A stretch of 64,000 nt of DNA from Amia ocellicauda (lineage: Eukaryota > Chordata > Actinopteri > Amiiformes > Amiidae): the NCBI RefSeq assembly GCF_036373705.1, contig NC_089866.1:6746001-6810000 (forward strand), given 5' to 3'. A program made the position numbers and the translations under genes. Below are positions 10,860 to 22,399 of the stretch, piece after piece. Every line of letters starts with the position of its first letter. Position 1 is the stretch's first letter. Below the pieces are notes generated by a model. It made no database searches and was not told the DNA's origin. It saw only the letters and a list, made by a program, of their open reading frames with translations.

Positions 10860-12828
10860 ACAACTGTTTTCTATACATACGAAACAAACTATACAATTGA
10901 GTAACTTTGAAGTCTCTCCCACAAAACCTACAAAGGCCTCAATCAAATCAAAACTGTGACCTGCATACAAATTGCAAAGTACAAGCCTGTACCCTATCGC
11001 ATTGTAATTTATGTGTAGAAAAAAGTGGCTTCTGAGAATAAATTAAAACACGATTGGGTATAAGATTGTAATATAACAAAAGTATTAATTTTGACATCAC
11101 AAAATATTGTAATACTTAATATCAGTTTATAAGCTCTGAAAATATGTATATAATTCCCCCCAATATTGATACTTTCAATATCTTAAATTTGAGAAAATGT
11201 CTGTGACAAATTAATTTCTAATTAATAATATATAAATAAGTAAAAACAAGGCATATGTACAATAATCTACAGTCCTGGACAGATTTTAACAAATGTTTGA
11301 CTAATCAACATTTTAGTTATATATAGTCAAAAAGCTAAAAATATACAGGAGACAGACAAGAAAAATGTGTCCTTAGCACACAAATCATGCATGCATATGA
11401 AACTATCGAATCAAAGTGAATGTAGAAGGAATGATGTGTTAATTTAAATTAAATTGAATGTAATCTTGAAACTGTTGTTTAGTGAGAACTATGAGAATGT
11501 ATCATAATTGTCTAAATTAATTCTTACCTTGTCCGTAATGAGCAGCATCTGCAGAGATCGAGCACAAATGGACCACATATAGGAAGTGCTTGGTAAGTTA
11601 TGTTTCTATTACTCCCTCACATTTTGATTAAAAAAAAAAAACAATCACCATGGTATACATCACACAGAAAAACCAGCAAGTCTAGTTTATGCTTTTTGAT
11701 AAGTTCATTGGTCGTTTCTTGCTTTGTTCAAAACTGCATTCCTTTGTTTCATCTGATATACTGGTAGAGAGAGATACGAGTCATAAATGGCCGTTCTAGT
11801 GTAAATCTCTGCACAGCTTCAAAAGATAAACTTATGGATGAATGGAATAAGAGTTAATGTGTGGGAAACCGAAGGACATGTACTGTGTGGTCAGTACAAT
11901 TTCTGAATGCTGTTAACTGTAAAGATGTATTCCTGAAGGTCTTGACCTGCTTTTTTGTGGTCTAGAAATCTTACCCAAGGACCTGTGCAAAATAAGATCA
12001 CATGCTGTTAATACTTTAAAATAATGTGGGGGGCTTGCAGAATTTCCACAATGCATTTTTGTTGTTGTTGTTGTCATTGCAGAAATAGCTGCAGTCTCAT
12101 TTCAGAATCCTGAACCTTCTAGGTGCTAAGGGTGATGAAACCTCTGTCCTCGGATTACAACAAGCCCTCTTCTCCTAGAAAATGGCTAATGTTTCATTTA
12201 CTTTCTTTTTCAACAGCATCAAGAGTCATATTACAATCTCATACTGTGTTTCTCTTATAAGGTCTTTTAAAAAAACTAATTCTTTTGGACCCCACATCAA
12301 GCATTCTGACAAATGGGCAATGCAGAGATGTGCTTTTGTACATTTATACAAGGGTTAATCTGGTTTGGATTTATAAATGTTTATGTTTTACCCTATCCTG
12401 TAAAAAAAAAAAAAAAATCCTTCTCTGTATTTGTTCAGCTCGTATCTCGATTACACTTCTGTTGCGACTGCTCAGCCTGGTCAGCTTTGGCTGTATCCCG
12501 GTGATATTCCCACATAGCTGATCCCAGATCAACTGTCTTGTCTTGCTGACCCTTTCATTCAGACCTCTGGATTAAACACAGCATAATTGAATTGTATTAA
12601 TTGAAAGTGATTTATGGACACCACCCTCTGCACTGGTGTAAAAACATTTTAATGTAGTTTGTTTATTTAATGTGTTTAGTTATTCTTTTGCAAAAACAAA
12701 ATGATCAAAAAACATGTACGAATCTGACGACAAGTACAAATCCCAATACCGTAAAAATACAGCGTGAGAAATGGCTTTGAGTCATAAGATTTATGACCAA
12801 ATAGCATAATTTGTAAGAAACAAATATG
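10860..12828. other. Intergenic region upstream of LITAF-like copy B
   Basis: Bases 10860-11000 are homologous to the flank of copy A. The rest is AT-rich and holds only the candidate untranslated exon at 11528, a short GTT repeat at 12058-12073 and an A run at 12402-12416. No coding exon found on either strand. Confidence 0.5.
11528..11575 (-). other. Candidate 5' untranslated exon of LITAF-like copy B
   Basis: On the minus strand, GGACAAG|GTAAGAATT ends here, about 680 bp upstream of the coding start of copy B, whose first coding exon follows an acceptor-like TATAG. The arrangement matches the candidate for copy A. A CTGCAG inside the stretch could instead be an acceptor making a tiny 21-base exon. 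The outer limit is a guess. Confidence 0.3.
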
Positions 12829-13037
12829 TACAGTGAGGGAAAAAATTATTTGATCCCCTACTGATTTTGTACGTTTGCCCACTGACAAAGAAATGATCAG
12901 TCTATAATTTTAATGGTAGGTGTATTTTAACAGTGAGAGACAGAATAACAACAAAACAATCCAGAAAAACGCATTTCAAAAAAGTTATACATTGATTTGC
13001 ATGTTAATGAGGAAAATATGTATTTGACCCCTTCGAC

Positions 13038-14047
13038 TTAGTACTTGGTGACAAAACCCTTGTTGGCAATCACAGAGGTCAGACGTTTCTTGTAGTTGGC
13101 CACCAGGTTTGCACACATCTCAGGAGGGATTTTGTCCCACTCCTCTTTGCAGATCCTCTCCAAGTCATTAAGGTTTCGAGGCTGACGTTTGGCAACTCGA
13201 ACCTTCAGCTCCCTCCATAGATTTTCTATGGGATTAAGGTCTGGAGACTGGCTAGACCACTCCAGGACCTTAATGTGCTTCTTCTTGAGCCACTCCTTTG
13301 TTGCCTTGGCTGTGTGTTTTGGGTCATTGTCATGCTGGAATACCCATCCACGACCCATTTTCAATGCCCTGGCTGAGGGAAGGAGGTTATCACCCAAGAT
13401 TTGACGGTACATGGCCCCGTCCATCGTCCCTTTGATGCGGTGCCGTTGTCCTGTCCCCTTAGCAGAAAAACACCCCCAAAGCATAATGTTTCCACCTCCA
13501 TGTTTGACGGTGGGGATGGTGTTCTTGGGGTCATTCCTCCTCCTCCAAACACGGCGAGTTGAGTTGATGCCAAAGAGCTCGATTTTGGTCTCATCTGACC
13601 ACAACACTTTCACCTAGTTCTCCTCTGAATCATTCAGATGTTGGCAAACTTCAGATGGGCCTGTACATGTGCTTTCTTGAGCAAGGGGACCTTGCGGGTG
13701 CTGCAGGATTTCAGTCCTTCATGGCGTAGTGTGTTACTAATTGTTTTCTTGGTGACTATGGTCCCAGCTGCCTTGAGATCATTAACAAGATCCTCCCGTG
13801 TAGTTCTGGGCTGATTCCTCACCGTTCTCGTGATCATTGAAACTCCACGAGGTGAGATCTTGCATGGAAACCCAGACCGAGGGAGACTGACAGTTATTTT
13901 GTGTTTCTTCCATTTGCGAATAATCGCACCAACTGTTGTCACCTTCTCACCAAGCTGCTTGGCGATGGTCTTGTAGCCCATTCCAGCCTTGTGTAGGTCT
14001 ACAATCTTGTCCCTGACATCCTTGGACAGCTCTTTGGTCTTGGTCAT
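13038..14047 (-). pseudogene. Tc1 transposase, frameshifted and with a nonsense codon
   Basis: Starts [18 protein letters not shown] (DNA-binding helix-turn-helix region) and ends FVTKY. Compared with the intact relative at 18734-19747 it lacks 4 bp near 13640 (CAGATGTTGG versus CAGATGTTCATTGG), which shifts the frame after LKFAN. It also carries TAG at 13614-13616 where the relative has TGG (Trp of NWVKV). The catalytic parts beyond the breaks remain readable: WSDETK, HDNDPKH and [11 protein letters not shown], the D-D-E triad. It cannot make full-length transposase as it stands. Confidence 0.95.
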
Positions 14048-14100
14048 GGTGGAGAGTTTGGAATCTGATTGTTTGATTGCTTCTGTGGACAGGTGTCTTT

Positions 14101-14178
14101 TATACAGGTAACGAGCTGAGATTAGGAGCACTCCCTTTAAGAGAGTGCTCCTATTCTCAGCTCGTTACCTGTATAAAA
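14101..14178. repeat. Near-perfect palindrome upstream of transposase 1
   Basis: The arm TATACAGGTAACGAGCTGAG with its following AGGAGCACTC is mirrored after a spacer of about 10 bases, giving arms of about 33 bp. It lies just upstream of the transposase start. In element 2 (19800-19866) the same palindrome is shorter, with the inner part of one arm missing. It could form a strong hairpin in the 5' leader or mark inverted promoter elements; neither can be decided here. Confidence 0.8.
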
Positions 14179-14964
14179 GACACCTGGGAGCCAGAAATCT
14201 TGCTGATTGATAGGGGATCAAATACTTATTTCCCTCCTTAACATGCAAATCAATGTATAACTTTTTTGAAATGCGTTTTTTGTGGATTTTTTTGTTGTTA
14301 TTCTGTCTCTCACTGTTAAAATACACCTACCATTAAAATTATAGACTGATCATTTCTTTGTCAGTGGGCAAATGTACAAAATCAGCAGGGGATCAAATAC
14401 TTTTTTCCCTCACTGTATATAAAAAAACAGATCTGAAACAGTTTTGGCACCAAAGGGATAAGGTTTTTGCCAAATTCAGTTTTGAAAGTCAGTTTTGTGT
14501 ATTTTTTGCAGCTAGCATGCTCTTTTTAAATCCTTAAGCACATGTGATGAATGCTGTACTAACTGGATGGAATTTAGACTCGCTGCTCAAAAGTGTGGCT
14601 GACTACATTTTGGTTGTAATCTTTGCAGTTCTCTTCTTGGGCAACCGCAATTAGCGGTATGTTAAGATAATTAGTGGTTTGGTATTTGTTGTGTTTGAAG
14701 TCTAGTGGAGGTTTTAGAGGGAGTGCTTACACGGCTTTCTAAAATATGTAAACTCTGGAAGCCATTCATAAATTAAGGCTGCTTACAAAATATTGGCTTT
14801 GAATAGAAAACGTAGTTGTATATTTAATGATTAAATAAACAACTTCATTTTCAGCCTGAAGCTGCGAGAGAGGTGTATTGTTACATTTTTAGAAAAGGAC
14901 AGTGATTTCGGGAAGGCATGTCAGTGAGAATCAGGAACTCCAAAAGGTTTAATGAAAATATAAA

Positions 14965-17900
14965 TCATAATTCGTCTCTTGTCTCGTTTTCCTGTTGGGG
15001 TGTTTCTGTAGTAGCGCCAGGCTCCTTGGAGCTCTAGAAAGACAAACAAAAAATAAAAATATTATGATTAATAGAACACATCCACTTTTGTTTCCAGTGC
15101 TCTTAATTCGCTCAGTGCATTGGTGAATCACAGTCATTTTACTTTCAACCCTATCAGTGTATGATTTTGCTTGAAAACCCCTAAAGGACTCTACTGGGAA
15201 TATGTAGGCTATGACAGCTGAGCCCCGGTTTTTAATAAGCAGAAAAGATCCAAGCAGTAATGCAAGTTACCTCTTCTTTTTCCTCAGGCAGTTCACCTCC
15301 ATTATCCAGGAACTTGGAAAATGTCTCCAGATCCCTCTGACCATTATAGTCTACAATCTACAAAGAGGCGAGACCAAATGATTAAGTAGATGAGTGGGAT
15401 GAATACACAGCTGGAGATGAAAAGCAGTAGTAAGAAACCTCGACAGTGCATGTTATTTATATTCATTCTGGATACTGTTTTGTATCAGTGGACAGGTGAC
15501 GGTTAAAACGCAGACTTTGAAATCGCAAAGTAACAATGAGAAGGATCCGCCAAATATAGGAACTCCAAAAAAAACAATACAAACAAACCAAATCGAACAT
15601 GTAGCAATTGTGTTAAATTTCTGCTTTTCGTTTCAGCTTCGTATTAAAGTATCAGTACTGACACTGTGGTCTGAAATCTATGTACAGAAAACAGATGGAG
15701 ATCTACTGATTTAGTGAATTAAGTATTTGCTGTGGTACAATGGTAGCAAGGATTATATAATGGGATTGTCACCTTTTTTGTGAGGTCACAAGAAAGTAAT
15801 CAACAAGAAGAGGCTGTTGGCTGAAGCTCACATGAGAAGCCAACCTCTCTTGCCGCTCTCGTACTGTGGCCAGAGACAAATAAAGCCTTCTTACCTTTTT
15901 TTCTGGACCGGCAGGGAAGTACTTCAGAGTGGGAAACCCAGAAATGGTGACCCCTTCTACTTCGTTAGCCGTGGAATCCATATTGGCGATGACAATGTCC
16001 TCGTGGTCTTTGTATTTTTCTGCCAGCTCATCCCAGATTGGTGCTAGCTCCTTACAGTGTCCACACCAGGGGGCATCTTTTACAGGGAAGAAGAAGTAGA
16101 AATGTCAGGCATTTCACGGCAATGTTCGGCTCACGGAGCGCTGCATCATGTGATCAAGGGATCTTACATTAAAAAACAAATGGAATAGATCGCAAATTGG
16201 ATAACAAATAAATGGCTTGCAAAAAATGGAGAAATGTGAAAGATCTATACTGCGGTGTATACAACTCTGGCCTTTAAAACGTGCTGTTTTCCATCTGTAA
16301 ATGCTCGAGTGAATTGAGGCAAAACTTTGAAGTTTATTTTCATAAGGCGTTCAGCCATCAATCTCACAGCTGGTGCTTTTCAAGTTCAGCAGAAGGTCAT
16401 GGAAAAAAGCGACTGCCGTTCCCCAGGGAGTGCTAATGTGCTGCACTGTGCACTCCTGGCTGCAGCCCCTCACATATTTTCTGATAGAAGAATGGATTAT
16501 TTTGTCCTTCTTAACATATCTAAAAAACTGTTCATTGCTGGCACTGTTTAAGGGGCTAGGCATTCACATGGGAATACAGTACATTCTGCACCATGTTAAT
16601 TAATCCTGCAACTCCTAATAAAGTTCTAAAGGTCAACCGCTCTCTGTGGGCATGCGTGGTACTGTTTAAGGGCGTCCATTTATGCTGCTACTTACAGAAC
16701 TCCACAAAGACGTTCTTGGTTTCGTCAAAGGCCACTTGCTCAAAGTTTTTGCCTACCAGCACCTTCACGGGCTTCTTATCCCAATCCTCTGGGATTTCTT
16801 GGCTCATGAGGTTAGGCTGATGGAAGAAAAGAAAGGTGTAATGGGAATGAAGGCCCAGGGGACACGGCGTAGGGGGAGAAATACTTTTAAAGGGGTATAC
16901 CACATAAAACCATCGACATGCATTCTCTTATCCTCCCAAAGCAGACAATTAGTGCACCAACCACCTTAACTGCAAAGTAATGGACATATCCCATTGAGGC
17001 AGTAAAGTTTCAGGACTCTACCTTGACTGTGCCCTCCAGCACTCCCTGGCAGAGGTTTTGCAGGTTTTCAGCTGTGATATCTGCTTGCTCCAGGGTGTAC
17101 TTCTTGGTTGTTTCGATGTTGACGAGGCGGATGGTGGGAGCATCTTCGCTTTTCAAGCCAAAGTAGTTCAGGACGTGATCGTTGCTGGCGTTGACATCAA
17201 TCAGAATGAAAAGCACCTGCATGACGAAGGAAGAATCCATTTAAACATGTTCTTTAGTTATTTGTTTTATTTGATTAGAAAAGCAAGCCCCACCAAAGCC
17301 TCTATATTTTCTAACCTGCTAACGTCTGGTTAAATAACAGTGAATCTGAACATGTTTAAAGAACTGAACATTATTACATTTAAAAAAGAAAAACACCATC
17401 AGGAACCTGGACGTAATCTTTCCTGGGTTACCTTCTGTAACTGGGATCAAGCTCTGTTCTTACAAAGGTATGTTTCTTCAATAGGTGGCACAATAAAGGG
17501 AGACTTCCTGTCCACTTGCTCTTTAACAATATTTATTTCAATACCTGGCCTTTGAGCCCAGAGGCAGCTTCTCTGAATGACTCCAGAGCCGGCTGGTGTT
17601 TCTCCAAAGTCTTGTTGATGAAAAGCAGGATGTGATGGTTTATTTTCGCACCAAAAATCTTGTCTGCATTCTGGAAGGGAAAGGAAAGCCCCCCGGCTGT
17701 GTCAGATCTCTCTTCATAGACAGAGTCGTTATTTTCACGAAGTGTAGCCGCATCACTGGTGCAGACAAGAGCAGGGAAGTGACAATTTCAATAATGCTAT
17801 GAAAATGATAGAATGCTGCTGAACATTATACCGTACCTGCTCATTAAACTCAATGACGAGTTCAAGGGCGTTGGTTTGAATGAACTTCGTCAGCTCTTCC

Positions 17901-20900
17901 TTATCCAGTTCCTGCTCCTCTGTAATTTCCAGATCGGCACGTTTTTCATCAAACTGTAAATGATCCAGACGAGAAGAGTCCATCAGATTCAGTTCAGTTG
18001 AATACACATTAAAATCTGCCAATTTAGAAGTAATTTTCAGGATCTATTAGTATTAAAGAAAAATAGAAGTATAGACTGTGGTGCTGAGGGTATTTATATG
18101 TACTTTTTAAATAACAACAGTGTATCACAGAATTTGCATAAAGACCACATTATTTGCAATACAATGATCTTTCTGCTGCTACCCATGCCTGTCTTCCTAC
18201 CTTTTTAAATAATATGACTTTGTTCTTGGAAACATCATAATTCTGGAAAACAGCAGGATCACTGGTGATGCCAAAGGTAATATCTACTATGTCGGTGGCC
18301 ACTTCATAAAAGGTCTTCACATCCTCACTGTCGAGGTCCTAGAAAGAGAATGTAGCCATTGTTAGTGGAAAGGCAGTTGGCAACACGTGACCATCGGCTG
18401 GAGTTGGGATTCATTTAGAAGTATGGACTTTGGGAAAGAAAAAAAAAAAAGTGTTACACAAAATGGCTGTCCAGAAGGATTAACAAAACAGTAATCGGTG
18501 TTTATAGTGAGATAACTAATTGGCAGCTCATTGTAATTCGATGTATATATGTATACATGAGATATACAGTGAGGGGAAAAAAGTATTTGATCCCCTGCTG
18601 ATTTTGTACGTTTGCCCACTGACAAAGAAATGATCAGTCTATAATTTTAATGGTAGTTGTATTTTAACAGTGAGAGACAGAATAACAACAAACAAATCCA
18701 GAAAAACGCATTTCAAAAAAGTTATACATTGACTTAGTACTTGGTGGCAAAACCCTTGTTGGCAATCACAGAGGTCAGATGTTTCTTGTAGTTGGCCACC
18801 AGGTTTGCACACACCTCTGGAGGGATTTTGTCCCACTCCTCTTTGCAGATCCTCTCCAAGTCATTAAGGTTGCGAGGCTGACGTTTGGCAACTTGAACCT
18901 TCAGCTCCCTCCACAGATTTTCTATGGGATTAAGGTCTGGAGACTGGCTAGGCCACTCCAGGACCTTAATGTGCTTCTTCTTGAGCCACTCCTTTGTTGC
19001 CTTGGCTGTGTGTTTTGGGTCATTGTCATGCTGGAATACCCATCCACGACCCATTTTCAATGCCCTGGCTGAGGGAAGGAGGTTCTCACCCAAGATTTGA
19101 CGGTACATGGCCCCGTCCATCGTCCCTTTGATGCGGTGCAGTTGTCCTGTCCCCTTAGCAGAAAAACAGCCCCAAAGCATAATGTTTCCACCTCCATGTT
19201 TGACGGTGGGGATGGTGTTCTTGGGGTCATTCCTCCTCCTCCAATCACGACTAGTTGAGTTGATGCCAAAGAGCTCGATTTTTGTCTCATCTGACCACAA
19301 CACTTTCACCCAGTTCTCCTCTGAATCATTCAGATGTTCATTGGCAAACTTCAGACGGGCCTGTACATGTGCTTTCTTGAGGAGGGGGACTTTGCGGGCG
19401 CTGCAGGATTTCAGTCCTTCACGTCGTAGTGTGTTACCAATTGTTTTCTTGGTGACTATGGTCCTAGCTGCCTTGAGATCATTAACAAGATCCTCCCGTT
19501 TAGTTCTGGGCTGATTCCTCACCGTTCTAATGATCATTGAAACTCCACGAGGTGAGATCTTGCATGGAGCCCCAGACCGAGGGAGACTGACAGTTATTTT
19601 GTGTTTCTTCCATTTGCGAATAATCGCACCAACTGTTGTCACCTTCTCACCAAGCTGCTTGGTGATGGTCTTGTAGCCCATTCCAGCCTTGTGTAGGTCT
19701 ACAATCTTGTCCCTGACATCCTTGGACAGCTCTTTGGTCTTAGTCATGGTGGAGAGTTTGGAATCTGATTGATTGATTGCTTCTGTGGACAGGTGTCTTT
19801 TATACAGGTAACGAGCTGAGATTAGGAGCACTGCCTTTAAGAGAGTCTCAGCTCATTACCTGTATAAAAGACAACTGGGAGCCAGAAATCTTGCTGATTG
19901 ATAGGGGATCAAATACTTATATCCCTCATTAACATGCAAATCAATTTATAACTTTTTTGAAATGCGTTTTTCTGGATTTTGTTGTTGTTATTCTGTCTCT
20001 CACTGTTAAAATACACCTACCATTAAAATTATAGACTGATCATTTCTTTGTCAGTGGGCAAACGTACAAAATCAGCAGGGGATCAAATACTTTTTTCCCT
20101 CACTGTATGTATATATGAGAAGGTCTTACCGTGAAGAAGCCGATGACTGCGACACGGTGTGTGTCGATGAACTCCTGTGCACTCGCTACGCTCTCTAGGA
20201 CAGAAGCACTGGGTTCAGTCCGTCGCTTCAGCCACTGAACGATCCCCTGCGCTTTCCTCTTTCCTGAAGTGATCAAGAAAAAAATGTGTTAGATTATATT
20301 ACCCTAGATGATATACTTGGTGTCAGCCTTTTAAGATGTTTTGCCGTGTACTAAAGAGCGAGGATCCATTGAGAAGTCTGGCTCAGTTTGAGGTAGACCC
20401 TGAGAGGATCTCCTGAGAATTCATTTTTGATTAGGGGTTCTATCCTGCAAAATGCAAGTCGAGGTCTATCTGGGCCACAATAAAATCGACTGATATTCCC
20501 CCAGGCAAACGCATTGTGAATCAATTCCTAACCTGGGACGAGGGCCACAGGCAAGGGATCCAAGGATCTAAAGGTCCTGTGTTGAACTGGAAGTGAACAA
20601 AATGTTTTTTTGCAGGTTCCTGATAGCCCTTTGTGACAGTATGAAACATATTACACCATGACAGGTTTTCTTTTTGAGGTATCATTTTCAACCTGAAAGA
20701 ATCTGGTTTTTACTTTTTGTTGAAAGCTGGGAATAAATGTTAAACTTCCAGATTTATTCTTGCAATTGAAATTCTGCACACGAGTTAAAACACTTTACCA
20801 TACTATGCCATGTCACTTTGCTTGTGAAACTCTGGGCACACACCTGTGAATTCAATGGCGTTCTTCCTGTCGCCGTCTTGAAAGAATTTCAGGATGGGAA

Positions 20901-22370
20901 AGCTGCTGATTCCGAATTCGTCTGCCAGGCCTTTCTCCTCGGTGGCGTCCACTTTAGCGAGCCTGATGTCGGAGGTTGTGTTCTTCAGGATCCCTGCCGC
21001 TGCGGTGTACTCAGGCTCCAGTGCACGGCAGTGCCCACACCACGGTGCATCTGTAAAAGATCGCAGTGTCAATGTAATCCTGCCCAGTTCTGTACCTGAA
21101 CACCAGTGCAGGAGTTCCTTTAGCGTGTTGTTTCCTAACATAACGCTTAAATGGTATTTTGCAGAGATGATGAATGGAGCTGTTGTACTTAAGAGTTAGA
21201 ACAGGGGCTCTCACATAAGTTAATAAATAAACACATCCATTAATAAAAATATTATTCTTTTTGGAGGGGTTCATGCAAGAACTGTTTCACACCACTTTAG
21301 TTTTGAAGGGAGAAAATGAACGCCTCCAAGACAGCATTTGATTTGAATTACATGTGACTATATTGTAAAAATCAATACTTCACATGCCCCATATATGAGT
21401 ATTGTTAGCAGTAGTAGTATTATATAGAAGTTACAAAACCTCGAGAGTCCACAATCTCACTGAATAAGCTGAAAGAAGCACCTCACCCCCTGAATCCAGC
21501 TCTCTACATTTCTTATCTGCATTATGACAGAGTGTGTGGAGAGGCAGCTTTGTCAGACAAGTAAGAAATATATTCATGAGAATTTTTTGCATGTTACACC
21601 TGTTGATAATGTCAGGGCAGATAATCCTGAAACAGTCCTTTTTTATGGATGGCACAAGCATGTCATTGTACTCTAAACTGGCACTTTATGATATAAATAA
21701 TAGAATTATAATACACCACTGGTAAAGACAGAGTAAAACAAACTTAGCTAACTTATTACAATGTCAAGTTTAAGTTTGTAAATATCGACAGGGTCTACAG
21801 AATTAGGGATATTTGTGGGATTGCAGTATGCCATATATAATATTTTCAGTTTTTTGAAGAATGATTCGACTGCGATTCCAGAGAAATTTGTGGTGGCAAT
21901 AAAAAGTATGCACACCCCCTCTTAACTTCAATCGACTGAATTTTTAATTTTCTCTAAAGTGAATCACTGTTTAAGAAATGTATTTATTAGCATAGCTTAA
22001 TGAGATAAAAGATGCATATTATTATAACTAAACTCAATGAATCAGAGAACAACTTTTGACTGTAATTTATCATTATTATTAGTAGTAGTAGCAGTATTTG
22101 TCCATGATACAATTTTATAATTACAATATTATAACAACAATAATGATGATGATACTTACAAAATTCAACAAGAAGGAACTTGTTCTCGCTGAGCGCCCTC
22201 GCAAAGTTTTTCTCATGAAGGACCAAGACGCCCTTTTCTTCTGTGATCTCCTCTGACTTCTCCACCGTTTCCTCCTCTACCTCTCCTGGAGCGTCTTCTC
22301 CGTTCTCCTCGGCTGTGGTGTAGGAGGCCGATGCGCAAAGCAGGGCAAGCAGACACAGTTTAAACCTCAT
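14965..22370 (-). CDS. pdia2: Protein disulfide-isomerase A2 (11 exons, complete)
   Basis: Exons: 22370-22160, 21050-20844, 20263-20130, 18338-18201, 17953-17837, 17670-17545, 17216-17022, 16816-16696, 16076-15895, 15357-15271 and 15033-14965; 1587 bases, 528 aa (human PDIA2 is 525). All junctions are GT/AG and in phase. Signal peptide [16 protein letters not shown], then a Glu-rich segment. Domains a-b-b'-a': active sites YAPWCGHC at about residues 71-78 and 417-424, each split by an intron after the first base of the Tyr codon. The C-terminus is acidic and ends RDEL, an ER-retrieval signal. The enzyme forms, breaks and rearranges disulfides in secretory proteins in the ER lumen; in mammals it is mainly pancreatic. 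I chose the ATG at 22370 over one 33 bases upstream because it begins a clean signal peptide. P4HB is the alternative; the position next to arhgdig and rgs11 favours PDIA2. Confidence 0.95.
18567..20105 (-). mobile_element. Tc1-like transposon 2 in pdia2 intron 3 (open transposase)
   Basis: Tips CAGTGAGGGG / CCCTCACTG with TA duplications at 18565-18566 and 20106-20107. Same family as element 1 and very similar throughout. The right end keeps outer and inner direct repeats (inner at 19903-19931). The left end lacks 41 bp relative to element 1 (its 12996-13036), which removes the whole left inner repeat; the joint has a 2-base GA microhomology. The right tip is about 22 bp from the pdia2 exon 3 splice donor. 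Transposase and host gene are on the same strand. Confidence 0.95.
18734..19747 (-). CDS. Tc1-like transposase, open frame of 337 aa
   Basis: Uninterrupted from [14 protein letters not shown] to GFATKY, the usual length for Tc1 transposases (about 340 aa). The N-terminal third is the paired-like helix-turn-helix DNA-binding region ([16 protein letters not shown], then [13 protein letters not shown]). The catalytic core has the DDE triad: D in WSDETK, D in FQHDNDPKH and E in [11 protein letters not shown]. It would cut and paste elements with matching ends at TA sites. An in-frame ATG 84 bases upstream exists ([11 protein letters not shown]), but the MTKTK start fits the family. Whether it is expressed or active is unknown; single substitutions could still inactivate it. 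Confidence 0.93.
   Translation of the reverse strand: MTKTKELSKDVRDKIVDLHKAGMGYKTITKQLGEKVTTVGAIIRKWKKHKITVSLPRSGAPCKISPRGVSMIIRTVRNQPRTKREDLVNDLKAARTIVTKKTIGNTLRREGLKSCSARKVPLLKKAHVQARLKFANEHLNDSEENWVKVLWSDETKIELFGINSTSRDWRRRNDPKNTIPTVKHGGGNIMLWGCFSAKGTGQLHRIKGTMDGAMYRQILGENLLPSARALKMGRGWVFQHDNDPKHTAKATKEWLKKKHIKVLEWPSQSPDLNPIENLWRELKVQVAKRQPRNLNDLERICKEEWDKIPPEVCANLVANYKKHLTSVIANKGFATKY
20264..20843. other. pdia2 intron 2
   Basis: 580 bp between exon 2 and exon 3. No exon, repeat family or RNA gene recognised. Confidence 0.6.
21051..22159. other. pdia2 intron 1
   Basis: 1.1 kb, AT-rich, with short TAT/TAG trinucleotide runs near 22066-22105. No gene seen inside. Confidence 0.6.
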
Positions 22371-22399
22371 GGCGATGCACCTGGCTGCTCGGGATAGAC

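Larger units (their letters stand above)
12831..14415 (-). mobile_element. Tc1-like transposon 1 (complete ends, dead transposase)
   Basis: Begins CAGTGAGGGA and ends TCCCTCACTG, flanked by TA target duplications at 12829-12830 and 14416-14417. The ends are long inverted repeats of about 200 bp with IR/DR architecture: an outer direct repeat at each tip (GTATTTGATCCCC type) and an inner copy at about 13005-13032 (left) and 14212-14240 (right). All four are present. The enclosed transposase is broken. The element lies about 550 bp past the pdia2 stop codon and in the same orientation. The family resembles the Passport/salmonid Tc1 group with CAGTGAGGG termini; that name is from memory. Confidence 0.93.
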
